Source: Clostridiales bacterium
GTDB taxonomy: Bacteria; Bacillota; Clostridia; Christensenellales; Aristaeellaceae
DNA length: 8,593 bases
Direction of reading: 5' to 3'
NCBI GenBank assembly: GCA_004556985.1
Contig: SFFC01000092.1
Coordinates: 1-8,593 of the forward strand
In this document: positions 1 to 7,800 of the stretch, piece by piece
Layout of the letters: each line of letters opens with the position of its first letter
Numbering within the stretch: the stretch's first letter is position 1
The notes under the pieces: generated by a model
Told to the model about the DNA's origin: nothing
Database searches by the model: none
The model's input: only the letters and a program-made list of their open reading frames with translations
Program-made: the position numbers and the translations under genes

Positions 1-21
1 GCTCCCTGACGACTTTTCAAG

Positions 22-36
22 AATGGCTTCGCCATT
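22..36. repeat. Perfect 6-bp inverted repeat with GAA loop
   Basis: aatggc and gccatt flank ttc. On the minus strand the centre reads GCGAAGC, a sequence known to form an unusually stable small hairpin in DNA. It is the third palindrome downstream of the helicase gene, and the last one visible before the window edge. Confidence 0.55.
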
Positions 37-46
37 AAGGGGTACG

Positions 47-62
47 TTGGGCTGCCGCCCAA
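47..62. repeat. Perfect 6-bp inverted repeat
   Basis: ttgggc and gcccaa flank a four-base loop (tgcc on the plus strand). It is the middle of three consecutive palindromes in the helicase 3' region. Confidence 0.55.
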
Positions 63-68
63 ACCTGC

Positions 69-89
69 CTGAGGGATTTTATCCCTCAG
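69..89 (-). terminator. Perfect 9-bp hairpin after the helicase gene
   Basis: The sequence ctgagggat-ttt-atccctcag is a perfect inverted repeat with a three-base centre (AAA on the minus strand). It starts 24 bases past the helicase stop codon. What follows on the minus strand is GCAGGTTTGGG, so there is no real U-tract. It could halt transcription weakly or protect the mRNA end. Confidence 0.45.
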
Positions 90-113
90 ACTCCCTTCTT
101 CGCTTCGCGCCGG

Positions 114-2441
114 TCAGCCCGGCTTTGAGTGATCCGTCTTCATCGCCTCGCCGATGAGCGTCCCCTCAAACAGCGAGCGGATGCGCATCTGCGCAAACCG
201 GCTGTCGATGAGCAGCAGGGAGCCGGTATCCGCGTCCGTGCGGATGAGCCGCCCCGCGGCCTGAATGACGCGCACCATGCCCGGCAGCGTCATACTGAGG
301 AAGAAGCCGTCCTCGCCGATGCCGTCGTAATACGCCTGCATCGCGCGCACGCGCGCATCCGGCTGCGGCAGCCCGGTCGAGACGACGACCACGTTACTCA
401 GCCGCTCGCCCGGCAGGTCGATGCCCTCGGCAAAGCCGCCGCCCAGCACGCACAGCAGCGCCGCGCGCTCCCTGTCCGCATCCGCCTCAAACGCGCCCAG
501 CAGCGCGTTTTTTTCTTCCTCGCGCATCGCGCGCCGCTCGCGCAGCAGGACGGTTTCTTCAAGCCCCGCCTCGCCCAGAAGTAGCTCATATACCCGCGCC
601 AGATAGGCGTAGGAGGGAAGGAAGACCAGCGCGTGTCCCCCGTGCGTGCGCAGGTGCTGCGCAATCGCGTGGGCGACGTCCGGCAGCGTGCGCTCCCGCG
701 CGGCGTAGCGGATGTCGAGCGGCAGCAGGCGCACCTCAAGCTGCGCCGGGTCAAACGGCGAGGGCAGCAGCAGACAGCCGTCGCCCGGCTCGCTGCCCAG
801 CATCCGGCCCGCCGCGTCAAACGGCGCGAGCGTCGCGGAGAAATAGACCGTGCCGCGTGCGCGCCTGGAGACGGCGAGGATCTCCGGCGCGGCGCTTAAA
901 CACAGCAGCGTGATCGCCGCGTGCTTCTCCCCGCCGCCGGACAGCAGCGCATAGCGCTCGTCGAATTTCCCCACCGCCAGCTTGAAGGACGCCGCCAGCG
1001 AAAACACGTCGGGCGCGCAGCCGCCCCCGCCCTGCGCAAGCTGGGCCGCAGCGGCGTCGAGCACGACCTCCATCGCCGTGCAGAGCGCCTTGGGCGGCTC
1101 CGTCATGCCGCCCGATTCAAACTCCGGCAGCTGCGCCGCTGCCCGGAGCGCTGCGATCGCCCGGCTCAGCGCGCGATAGAGCGGCCCCTTGCGCCCGAAC
1201 TGCCGGCCCGCCTCCCGTCGAAACAGGGTCAGCGCGTCCAGCGAGAGCTCCGCCGAGAGCGCGTCGCGCACGCGCCCCGCAAGCTGATGCGCCTCGTCGA
1301 CCAGCAGCGCGGCCCCGCCGGGCGCGCCCAGCAGCGCATCCATCGCCACAAACGGGTCGTAGACGTAGTTGTAGTCGCAGACGACGGCGTCCGCCAGACG
1401 CGCCAGCTCGAGCGACAGCTCAAACGGACAGAGCGCATGCTTCTGCGCGAGCGCCTCCACGGCCTCGCGCCCAAGAAGCGCGCCGCCCGGCTCCCCGGCC
1501 TGCGCCAGCGCCTCCTCAAGCGCCGCGGGCAGCCTGTCGTAAAACCCCGCCGCACGCGGGCAGCGCTCCGGCCGGCAGTCGCGCATCTTTTGCACGCAGA
1601 CCTTGTCCTTCGCCGCGATCTCCGCCGCCAGCAGCCGCGCGCCGAAGCGGGCCAGCCGGGAAAGCGCCTCCATCGCGCTGCGCCGGCCGGTCGTGCGCGC
1701 CGTCAGAAACACGGCGCGCGCGCATCTTCCCTCGCCGACGGCCCGCAGCGCCGGATAGAGCGCCGCCATCGTCTTGCCGATGCCTGTGGGCGCCTGCGCG
1801 AAGAGCCGCTGCCTGTCGCGCACGGCGACATACACCGCGCCCGCGAAGCGCCGCTGCCCCGCGCGATACGTCTCAAACGGGAACGGCAGCGCGGCGAGCG
1901 ATGCATCCCGCGCCCGCCGCCGCAGGAGCCGCCTCGCCTCCCAGGCCGCCGCCGGCGCGCAGAGCGCCTCAAATTCCTCTCGCAGCGCCCCGGCTGTCCG
2001 CTCCTCCTCGTAAGCCGCCAGATGCTGCCCGTCCGCGCCGACGTAGAGCACGCGCAGGCAGACGAGCGAAAGCCCCTCCCGTCTACAGAGCATGTGGCCG
2101 TACATCGCGGCCTGCGCCCTGTGTGCCGGCACGAGGGGCGCATCCGGCGCGCCCAGCTTGATCTCCTCCACGATGGTCACGCCGTCCCCGCGCTCGAGCA
2201 GCGCGTCCGCCCGGCCCGTGACATGCAGCGTCAGCGTCTCCGCCTCGTAGTCGGCAGACAGCGCCGTCTCCGCGCGGTAGGCGCGCTCCGTGCGCTCGCC
2301 CTCGCGCTGGCGCAGCCTGTGCGCCGCGCTGCCCTCGCGCATCCGCGCCATCGACGCGGGCCCGAGGTCGCTCTCGTGCAGCGTCGTCTCGACCACGGCG
2401 CGCACGCTGACGCGGACGACCGGCTTTTCCCCGGCGCTCAT
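114..2441 (-). CDS. RecB/Cas4-like nuclease fused to XPD/DinG-type iron-sulfur helicase
   Basis: This 775-residue protein has two parts. The N-terminal 180 residues show a PD-(D/E)XK nuclease pattern: His41, Asp79 in GRAD, Glu93-x-Lys95 in EEIKLG, and Q110-x3-Y114. The rest is a superfamily 2 DNA helicase. Walker A is APTGIGKT (217-224). Four cysteines at 282, 289, 294 and 338 fit the iron-sulfur domain of XPD and DinG. VVCDYNY follows at 353-359, the DEAH box at 382-385, SAT at 535-537, GGGFAEGIDLPG at 667-678, and QAAGRLIR at 727-734. All key residues are present, so the enzyme looks active: an ATP-driven 5'-3' helicase on single-strand/duplex junctions, with a possible linked nuclease. This fusion is known in Firmicutes as a DNA repair helicase. 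The partner substrate is unknown. It follows the membrane-protein gene through an ATGA overlap and ends at TGA (114-116). Confidence 0.93.
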   Translation of the reverse strand: MSAGEKPVVRVSVRAVVETTLHESDLGPASMARMREGSAAHRLRQREGERTERAYRAETALSADYEAETLTLHVTGRADALLERGDGVTIVEEIKLGAPDAPLVPAHRAQAAMYGHMLCRREGLSLVCLRVLYVGADGQHLAAYEEERTAGALREEFEALCAPAAAWEARRLLRRRARDASLAALPFPFETYRAGQRRFAGAVYVAVRDRQRLFAQAPTGIGKTMAALYPALRAVGEGRCARAVFLTARTTGRRSAMEALSRLARFGARLLAAEIAAKDKVCVQKMRDCRPERCPRAAGFYDRLPAALEEALAQAGEPGGALLGREAVEALAQKHALCPFELSLELARLADAVVCDYNYVYDPFVAMDALLGAPGGAALLVDEAHQLAGRVRDALSAELSLDALTLFRREAGRQFGRKGPLYRALSRAIAALRAAAQLPEFESGGMTEPPKALCTAMEVVLDAAAAQLAQGGGGCAPDVFSLAASFKLAVGKFDERYALLSGGGEKHAAITLLCLSAAPEILAVSRRARGTVYFSATLAPFDAAGRMLGSEPGDGCLLLPSPFDPAQLEVRLLPLDIRYAARERTLPDVAHAIAQHLRTHGGHALVFLPSYAYLARVYELLLGEAGLEETVLLRERRAMREEEKNALLGAFEADADRERAALLCVLGGGFAEGIDLPGERLSNVVVVSTGLPQPDARVRAMQAYYDGIGEDGFFLSMTLPGMVRVIQAAGRLIRTDADTGSLLLIDSRFAQMRIRSLFEGTLIGEAMKTDHSKPG

Positions 2442-2455
2442 CGCCGCGCCGCCCT
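2438..2455 (-). promoter_or_regulatory. ATGA stop-start overlap and weak Shine-Dalgarno deciding the helicase start
   Basis: The minus strand reads ATGA at 2441-2438: the TGA ends the membrane-protein gene and the ATG starts the nuclease-helicase gene. This is the usual sign of translational coupling. A weak AGGG (2452-2455) lies ten bases before the ATG. A start further upstream at 2525 would add 28 residues that merely read the membrane-protein C-terminus in another frame. Confidence 0.85.
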
Positions 2456-4738
2456 GCGGCTGCGCCAGAGCGCCAGAAGCATCAGCAGCGCGCCTGCGAG
2501 CGAGACGCCCTGCGCCGCCAGCCACGAAAGCGGCGGCTCAAACCAGACCGTCAGCTCTGCCCGCTCCGCGCTGCTCGCCGAGAACAGGCGGATGACGTTG
2601 TTCGTTCCGCACTGCACCTGGCAGGGAGCGCCGTCCATCTGCGCGCGATAGCCCGGATAATAGAGCAGCGGCAGCTCGATATAGGCGCCCCGGCCCGGGT
2701 TGACGATCGTGCAGGTCAGGCTCGTGCCGCGCTTGACGAAGTCCTCCACCGCATAGGGCTGCGTCCCATCGGCGATGCGGCCCGGCTCCAGCGCGCTCTT
2801 TGTCGTGCCGGCATAGGTGTATTCGTACTGCTTGATGCGCGTATCGCAGAAGTCCTGCGGCGCGAGCACCGGTTCCTGCTGCACGAAGCACTGCATCGTG
2901 TAGCCGCTGAGGATGACGCTCAGCACGACAAGCGCGGCCATGCCCGCCGCGCGCTCTCGCGGCGCCTTCAGGTAGCCCCACGCCGCCGCGATGGAGAGCA
3001 TCGGCGAGGCAATGCCCACCAGCCGCCAGGGGAACTGAATCTGCATGAAGAGCGTGGAAAACGGGCGGCGCAGCGAGCAGGCCCACGACCAGGGGAAGAA
3101 ATCCGTCGCGCCCAGAAGCGCCAGCGTGCCCAGCGCCATCAGCGCAAGGGACAACCTGTCGCCCAGGCGCTCGCGCGCATCCGCCGCGCGCCCTGCGGCA
3201 TAGCGGCGCAGGAGCAAAAGCGCGCAGCCCATGAGGATCGCCAGCCCCGGCACAACGCCGATGGTATAGGCAAAGTCCTCCAGCTCCTCGGGCAGGTTCG
3301 TCATGTCGCCCGAGAAGCTGACCAGATAGGAGCCGAGCTTCAGCACATGCTCATCTGCGTTGAGCACGACGCTGGTGCTGATGCCCTCGCGCGCATAGGA
3401 AAGAAACGGCACGAGGAACCACGCCGAGCAAAGCGCCATCAGCGCCGCCGCCTTGAGGATGGCGAGAATGCGCCGGGGCTCGCGCACGAGGCGCGGCAGG
3501 CAGCAAAGCGCCGCCAGCGCGCAGAAGAGCACCGTGAACATCGTGCTGAGCAGATGGCTCAGGAAGATGCCCGTCATCGCCAGCGCCAGCAGCGGCCACT
3601 GCCGCTCGTCGCGCGTGAGCACCTCGACCATCGCCAGGATCAGCAGCGGGAAGAAGATCATCGCAAGGCTCTCGCCCAGCGTCGCGCGCACGTAGAGATT
3701 GGCCATCCGGTAGACGCTCAGCGTGTAGAGCACGGACGCGCCCGCCGCCACGGCGCGGCTGCCCAGCAGGCGATGCACGCTGACATAGCAGACCGCCGCC
3801 GTCGCCAGGTTGATCGCCATCTCAAAGACGAGCACGCTCACCGTCAGCGAGACGCCCAGATTGCGCATCAGCGCGGGCAGATACAGAAACAGCTCCGGAT
3901 AAAACTCCGAGGACGCATAGCCATAGCCCAGCAGCGTCGAGGCGTGAATGCGCACGGGGAACTGCCCCGCGCGAAGCCCGGAGGCAATGCCCTCGATGCG
4001 GTTGAGGTGGAAGAAGAGATCGTGCCCCTCGTAGAGCCTGCCCCAGAGGCAGGGCATGCTCGCAAACAGCGCCGCGCAGACGACGATCACCGCGTCGCGG
4101 CGGCGGCGGCTTCCCTCCGGGCTCCTGTCCCAGGAGAGTGCCAGCAGCGCCGTCAGCACGACGCCCGCCAGCGCCGCATAGGCCGCCAGGTCGCGCGAAA
4201 AGACGCCCGCCCCGGCCCTGTGCACGGTCACAGCCTCGATCCGCGCGCCCTCGGGCAGGTCGCAGGAGAGAAACAGCCCCTGCGTCGAGTCCGTCAGCGT
4301 GACGCGCGCGCTGATCTCCCCCTCGCCCGCCGGGACGGACAGGTCGCCATTCCCGATGAAGGATTGGCGAAGCGCGCTGACGAGCGAGAGCGAAAACGGC
4401 TCCGGCGACGCATAGCGGACGCTCACGTCGTAATCGCCCCACATGAGGTTGAGCCCGCCATTTTCGCCCACGGCGGGGAGCATGCCGGACGCGCCGCTGT
4501 ATTCGGCCCCGTCGCTCCATTCCCCGCTCGCGGCGCGCGCCTGCGCGGCCTCGCGCTGCGCCTGCATGGCCTGTGCCGCCGCCTCCTCAGCCGCCTGCGC
4601 CTGCTCGCATGTGCGCAGCACGAGGGCGACGTCCTCCCCCTCGAATCGCCAGAGGTACTCCTCCCTGTCCGTATAGACAAACACGAGCGCGATCAGCGCC
4701 AGCCAGATCGCGGCGACGCTCAGCAGCCTCTTTCCCAT
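2438..4738 (-). CDS. Polytopic membrane protein, 6-pyruvoyl-tetrahydropterin synthase-related (GT-C-like) family
   Basis: This 766-residue protein has an N-terminal membrane helix (about 5-22), then a large outside segment (23-183), then roughly a dozen further membrane helices. The outside segment has an Ala/Gln/Glu-rich helical stretch (about 37-72) and a beta-rich part (about 95-182). The core carries EGHDLFFHLNRIEGIASGL (238-256), GQFPVRI, and RATLGESLAMIFFPL (351-365). These resemble the PTPS-related membrane family and the wider GT-C glycosyltransferase fold, where an acidic residue in the first outer loop (here Asp240) is often catalytic. A C-terminal outer domain (about 614-738, with LLYYPGYRA) and a last helix (739-757) ending RSRRAARR recall YfhO-like proteins. 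A role in envelope glycan or lipid-linked sugar transfer is inferred; the family's reaction is not established. The start at 4738 is chosen because longer versions would run through the promoter. The gene probably forms an operon with the helicase gene. Confidence 0.85.
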   Translation of the reverse strand: MGKRLLSVAAIWLALIALVFVYTDREEYLWRFEGEDVALVLRTCEQAQAAEEAAAQAMQAQREAAQARAASGEWSDGAEYSGASGMLPAVGENGGLNLMWGDYDVSVRYASPEPFSLSLVSALRQSFIGNGDLSVPAGEGEISARVTLTDSTQGLFLSCDLPEGARIEAVTVHRAGAGVFSRDLAAYAALAGVVLTALLALSWDRSPEGSRRRRDAVIVVCAALFASMPCLWGRLYEGHDLFFHLNRIEGIASGLRAGQFPVRIHASTLLGYGYASSEFYPELFLYLPALMRNLGVSLTVSVLVFEMAINLATAAVCYVSVHRLLGSRAVAAGASVLYTLSVYRMANLYVRATLGESLAMIFFPLLILAMVEVLTRDERQWPLLALAMTGIFLSHLLSTMFTVLFCALAALCCLPRLVREPRRILAILKAAALMALCSAWFLVPFLSYAREGISTSVVLNADEHVLKLGSYLVSFSGDMTNLPEELEDFAYTIGVVPGLAILMGCALLLLRRYAAGRAADARERLGDRLSLALMALGTLALLGATDFFPWSWACSLRRPFSTLFMQIQFPWRLVGIASPMLSIAAAWGYLKAPRERAAGMAALVVLSVILSGYTMQCFVQQEPVLAPQDFCDTRIKQYEYTYAGTTKSALEPGRIADGTQPYAVEDFVKRGTSLTCTIVNPGRGAYIELPLLYYPGYRAQMDGAPCQVQCGTNNVIRLFSASSAERAELTVWFEPPLSWLAAQGVSLAGALLMLLALWRSRRAARR

Positions 4739-4744
4739 CGTCAG

Positions 4745-4756
4745 CCCTTGCTCCTT
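4745..4756 (-). promoter_or_regulatory. Double Shine-Dalgarno before the membrane-protein gene
   Basis: The minus strand reads AAGGAGCAAGGGCTGACG before ATG. AAGGG (4745-4749) is six bases from the ATG at 4738. The stronger AAGGAG (4751-4756) is twelve bases away. AAGGAG is itself six bases from an in-frame CTG (4742-4744) two codons upstream. ATG at 4738 is the preferred start. Confidence 0.6.
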
Positions 4757-4795
4757 CGCAGTTGGATTGGAAAACACGATACTTGTCCATTGATC

Positions 4796-4824
4796 ATCAT
4801 ACCAAAAAGCACAAGACAATGCAA
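4796..4824 (-). promoter_or_regulatory. Predicted sigma-A promoter with extended -10 for the two downstream genes
   Basis: On the minus strand TTGCAT (4819-4824) and TATGAT (4796-4801) are exactly 17 bases apart. TGG lies directly before the -10 (4802-4804), matching the extended -10 pattern TGn. The -10 differs from TATAAT at one position; the -35 is a weak match beyond TTG. Transcription should begin near 4789, giving a leader of about 50 bases before the ATG at 4738. The region is AT-richer than its surroundings, which supports the call. Confidence 0.68.
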
Positions 4825-4825
4825 G

Positions 4826-4855
4826 AGCCGCCCCTCCCCGGAGGGAGGAGCGGCT
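4826..4855 (-). terminator. Strong hairpin after the SH3-protein gene, probable terminator
   Basis: A 13-bp stem with one mismatch closes a four-base loop (cgga, 4839-4842). It begins 16 bases after the TAA stop (4872-4874). On the minus strand the sequence after the stem is T-rich but broken (CTTGCATTGTCTTGTG), and TTTTT comes only about 17 bases later. The stem is convincing. The tail is not that of a textbook intrinsic terminator, so termination may be partial or the hairpin may protect the 3' end. Confidence 0.65.
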
Positions 4856-4871
4856 TAGCTGCTTTGTCCGT

Positions 4872-7800
4872 TTACGGGTTCGGGTTCACCGGCGGACGGC
4901 GGCGGCGGCGCGGCGCGGCATCGCCCGTGGGCTCAGCCGTCGGCGCGGTCGGCGCGGTCGGGGCCGTCGGCGCAACCGGCGCGGCCGGAGCCTTCGGGGC
5001 CGTCGGCGCAACCGGCGCGGTCGGAGCCTTCGGGGCTGTCGGCGCGGTCGGCGTGGCCGGCGCGGCTGGCCTGGTCGGCGCAACCGGCGCGGTCGGCGCA
5101 ACCGGCGCGGCCGGAGCCTTCGGGGCCGTCGGCGCGGTCGGTGCGGTCGGCGCAACCGGCGCGGCCGGAGCCTTCGGGGCCGTCGGCGCAACCGGCGCGG
5201 CCGGAGCCTTCGGGGCCGTCGGGGCCGTCGGCGCAACCGGGGCCGTCGGCGCAACCGGGGCCGTCGGCGCGGTCGTCGTGGCCGGTGCGGTCGGAGCCGT
5301 CGGCGTGACCGGCGTCCTCGGCGCGGTCGTCGTGCCCTGCGGCCTCGCGTAGGGGCTCGCCGGCGTGTTTCTCATGTAGGAGGGCATCTGGCCGGCCTGA
5401 TTCTGCGGCATTCTCGGCGCTGCCGGCGTGCGCGGCGCAGCCGGTGTACCCGGCGTTGCCGGCTCGCTGCGGCGCAGCCTCTGCTGCGTCAGCTGCTCCT
5501 CGCGCAGCTCGGCCTCCTCGTCCTCATCCTCGTCCTCCGCTTCCTCCTCTTCGGTCCTGCGGCGGTAGACGTAGATGCCGTAGACCACGGCCGCCACGAC
5601 GATCAGCAGGCCGCCAATGATGAAGGGCATCGCGCCGATGCCGCTCTCCTCCTGGATGGGCTCGGCGGTAGGCAGCGGCTGCATCGTCGGCTCGGGCGTC
5701 ACGCCCGTGTCATAGGTCACGCCGTAGCGGGCATAGGCGCCGTCGCTCGCGGTGAATTCGACGATGTACTCGCCCGCCTCGGGCAGGGTCACGTCCATCG
5801 TAAAGCGTCCGTCCGCGTCGGCAACCGCCTGACCGACGGTCTGCTGCACGGTCGCAGCTTCGTCCGCCGCCGCGGAGGCGATCAGCTGCAGGCGCAGCAG
5901 GCCAACCGAGGCCGGTGTCGCCGTCGGCTCCGGCGTCGCGGCGGGCACGTTCACGGTCGCCCTGACCGTGCCGAACGGGACGGTCGTGCCGTAGACGCTG
6001 AAGGTACCGTCCTGCGTCAGCGCCGGCACGTTGCTGACCGTCAGACTGCCGGAGCTTCCGATTAGCGCTGCGGGCGTCGCGGGCGGAACGGGCGTCGGCG
6101 TGGCATTCGGGTCGGGCGTCGCCGTCGCGTAGGAGGGCATGCCGGAGATCACGTTGTTCGTCCAGCTGTCGTCCACGGGAATGAGATCCTGCAGCGGCGT
6201 GCCGTTGATGACGTGGCTGACGTTGTTGCTGCTGTTCGGGGCGGTCGTAGCGGAAGCGCCCGGCACGGGCGTCGCGCTCGCCTGCTCATTGAGATACGCT
6301 TGCAGTTCGGCGATGGTCAGCATCTGCGCCATGTCGCTGCGGACATAGCCGGTCTGGCCGTTGTAGTCGACCTGATACCAGGTGTAGGTGCCGTCGGACT
6401 CGGTGCTCACCACCAGCAGCAGCGTGTTCACCGGGATGCGCCCCAGCGAGGTGCCGGAGGCGGACGGCGTGCGGCGCAGGTTGACCTGGTCCTTGATCAG
6501 CTTGGCATAGGCGCTCGTGGAATCCGGACCGACTGGCTCCGGCGTCGCCTGCGGCATCGGGGTCGGGGTCGCCAGCGCTCCCTCGAGCGCGGCGAGGTAC
6601 TCTGCCTTCTCCTGCTCGCCCATCAGGCGCACGAGGTCGGCGCGGACGTAGCCCCACTGGCCGCTGAACTGGACGAGATACCACGTCATACCGTCCTCGG
6701 CGACCAGGCTCTGGAAGACGTAGACGACGTCCTCGTTCTTGAGAATGGTCTGCAGGTAGGCGTCCTTGCTCGGGTTGCCGCGCAGCGGCGTTCCGTCCGA
6801 GAGCACGCGCGCATAGGTATCCAGGCTCTGCGGCGCGGGGGTCGCCGTCGGCTCGGCGGTCGGCTCCGGCGTCGGGGTGTCGGTCGGCTCCGGCGTCGGG
6901 GTCGGCTCGGGCGTGTCGGTCGGCTCCGGCGTGTCCGTGGGCTCCGGCGTCGGCGTCGGCGTCGGCTCCGGCGTCGCGGTCGGCGTCGGGGTCGGCACGG
7001 GGGCAACCTCCGGGTCGTCGAGGGTCGCGCGGTAGGCGGCCTCCTCGTTTTCGCCCATCAGCTGCACAAACTCGGCCTTCATATAGCCCTCGCCGGCGTC
7101 CGTGCGCACATAGCACCAGGCATTCGCCGCGTCGCCCTCCGTGCGCTGCATGACCCAGAGCACGGTGCCCGACGTCAGACGGGTGATCAGCGTGCCGTTG
7201 GTATCCGGCGTCTTGCGCAGGGCAACCTGCTTGCCCGTGTTGTAACCGTAGTGGTAGACGTCGCCCTCCAGCAGCGGCTGCGGCTCCTCCGGCTCGGGCG
7301 TCGGGGTGGGCGTGGGCTCCGGCGTGTCCGTCGGCGCGGGCGTCTCTTCCGGCTCGGGCGGGACAATCGTCGGCTCCGGCGTTCTGACGGCGGCCATCGC
7401 CTCGTCGCGGGAGACGATGCGCACCTTGAAGGCCTCCAGATAGCCCGTGTTGCCGGTGCAAAGGTCGGTCGCCAGGTACCAGAGCTGGCCGTTTGCGTCC
7501 GTCGCGGAGGCGGAAAGCTCCAGCGGCGTCGGCTCGTTGATCATGGGAATCGCGCCGCTGGTGGGCAGCTCCCCGGCCGGCTCGCCGCGCAGCACGATGG
7601 CGGTGTTGTTGCTCTGCTCGAGCGTGATGGCCCACTCCGGGAAGCTCTCCACGGGCGCGGGCGTCGGCGTCTCCTCGGGCACGGGGCTCGGCGTCGGCGT
7701 CGCGCTCGCAGCCATCGCGTCGATCAGCTTCTGTGCGTCCTCGGCGGAGATCCTCGCCTCCAGCAGGTAGTTGCGCATGTAGCCGGTTCGGCCGGTGGCG

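Larger units (their letters stand above)
1..113. other. Intergenic stretch with three small palindromes
   Basis: No coding sequence is supported here. Three perfect stem-loops sit one after another at 22-36, 47-62 and 69-89, downstream of the helicase stop. The stretch also contains direct short words such as ctccct (2-7) and ctccc (91-95). It may be the 3' untranslated region of the operon, or a copy of a dispersed intergenic repeat cut by the window edge. Confidence 0.6.

Noticed and set aside
1899..2441. A stand-alone Cas4 or a CRISPR-linked gene
   Set aside because: The nuclease domain is fused in frame to a helicase, lacks Cas4-type clustered cysteines, and no other cas gene or array is present.
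2442..2525. Upstream start for the helicase at 2525
   Set aside because: It would read the C-terminal codons of the membrane protein in another frame. The ATGA overlap at 2438-2441 gives a better start, and the nuclease motifs begin after it.
921..2651. Long plus-strand open frame opposite the helicase gene
   Set aside because: It is Arg/Gln/Leu-rich with no recognisable domain, and lies antisense to a helicase with all motifs intact. Long antisense frames are expected at this GC content.
4739..4819. Upstream start for the membrane protein at 4819
   Set aside because: It would place the extended -10 promoter inside the coding region. The ATG at 4738 follows Shine-Dalgarno sequences and begins a typical N-terminal membrane helix.
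3347..4858. Long plus-strand open frame opposite the membrane-protein gene
   Set aside because: It is rich in Arg, His and Gln with no domain or membrane segment. It also runs across the promoter and hairpin, so it is an antisense artefact of GC-rich coding.
4573..5352. Plus-strand open frame rich in Gly-Ala-Val/Gly-Ala-Thr triplets, looking like a collagen-type protein
   Set aside because: It is the exact complement of the Ala-Pro-Thr repeat of the SH3 protein's tail. It runs through the terminator, the promoter and the membrane-protein N-terminus, and has no ribosome binding site. The minus-strand gene has the clear domains.
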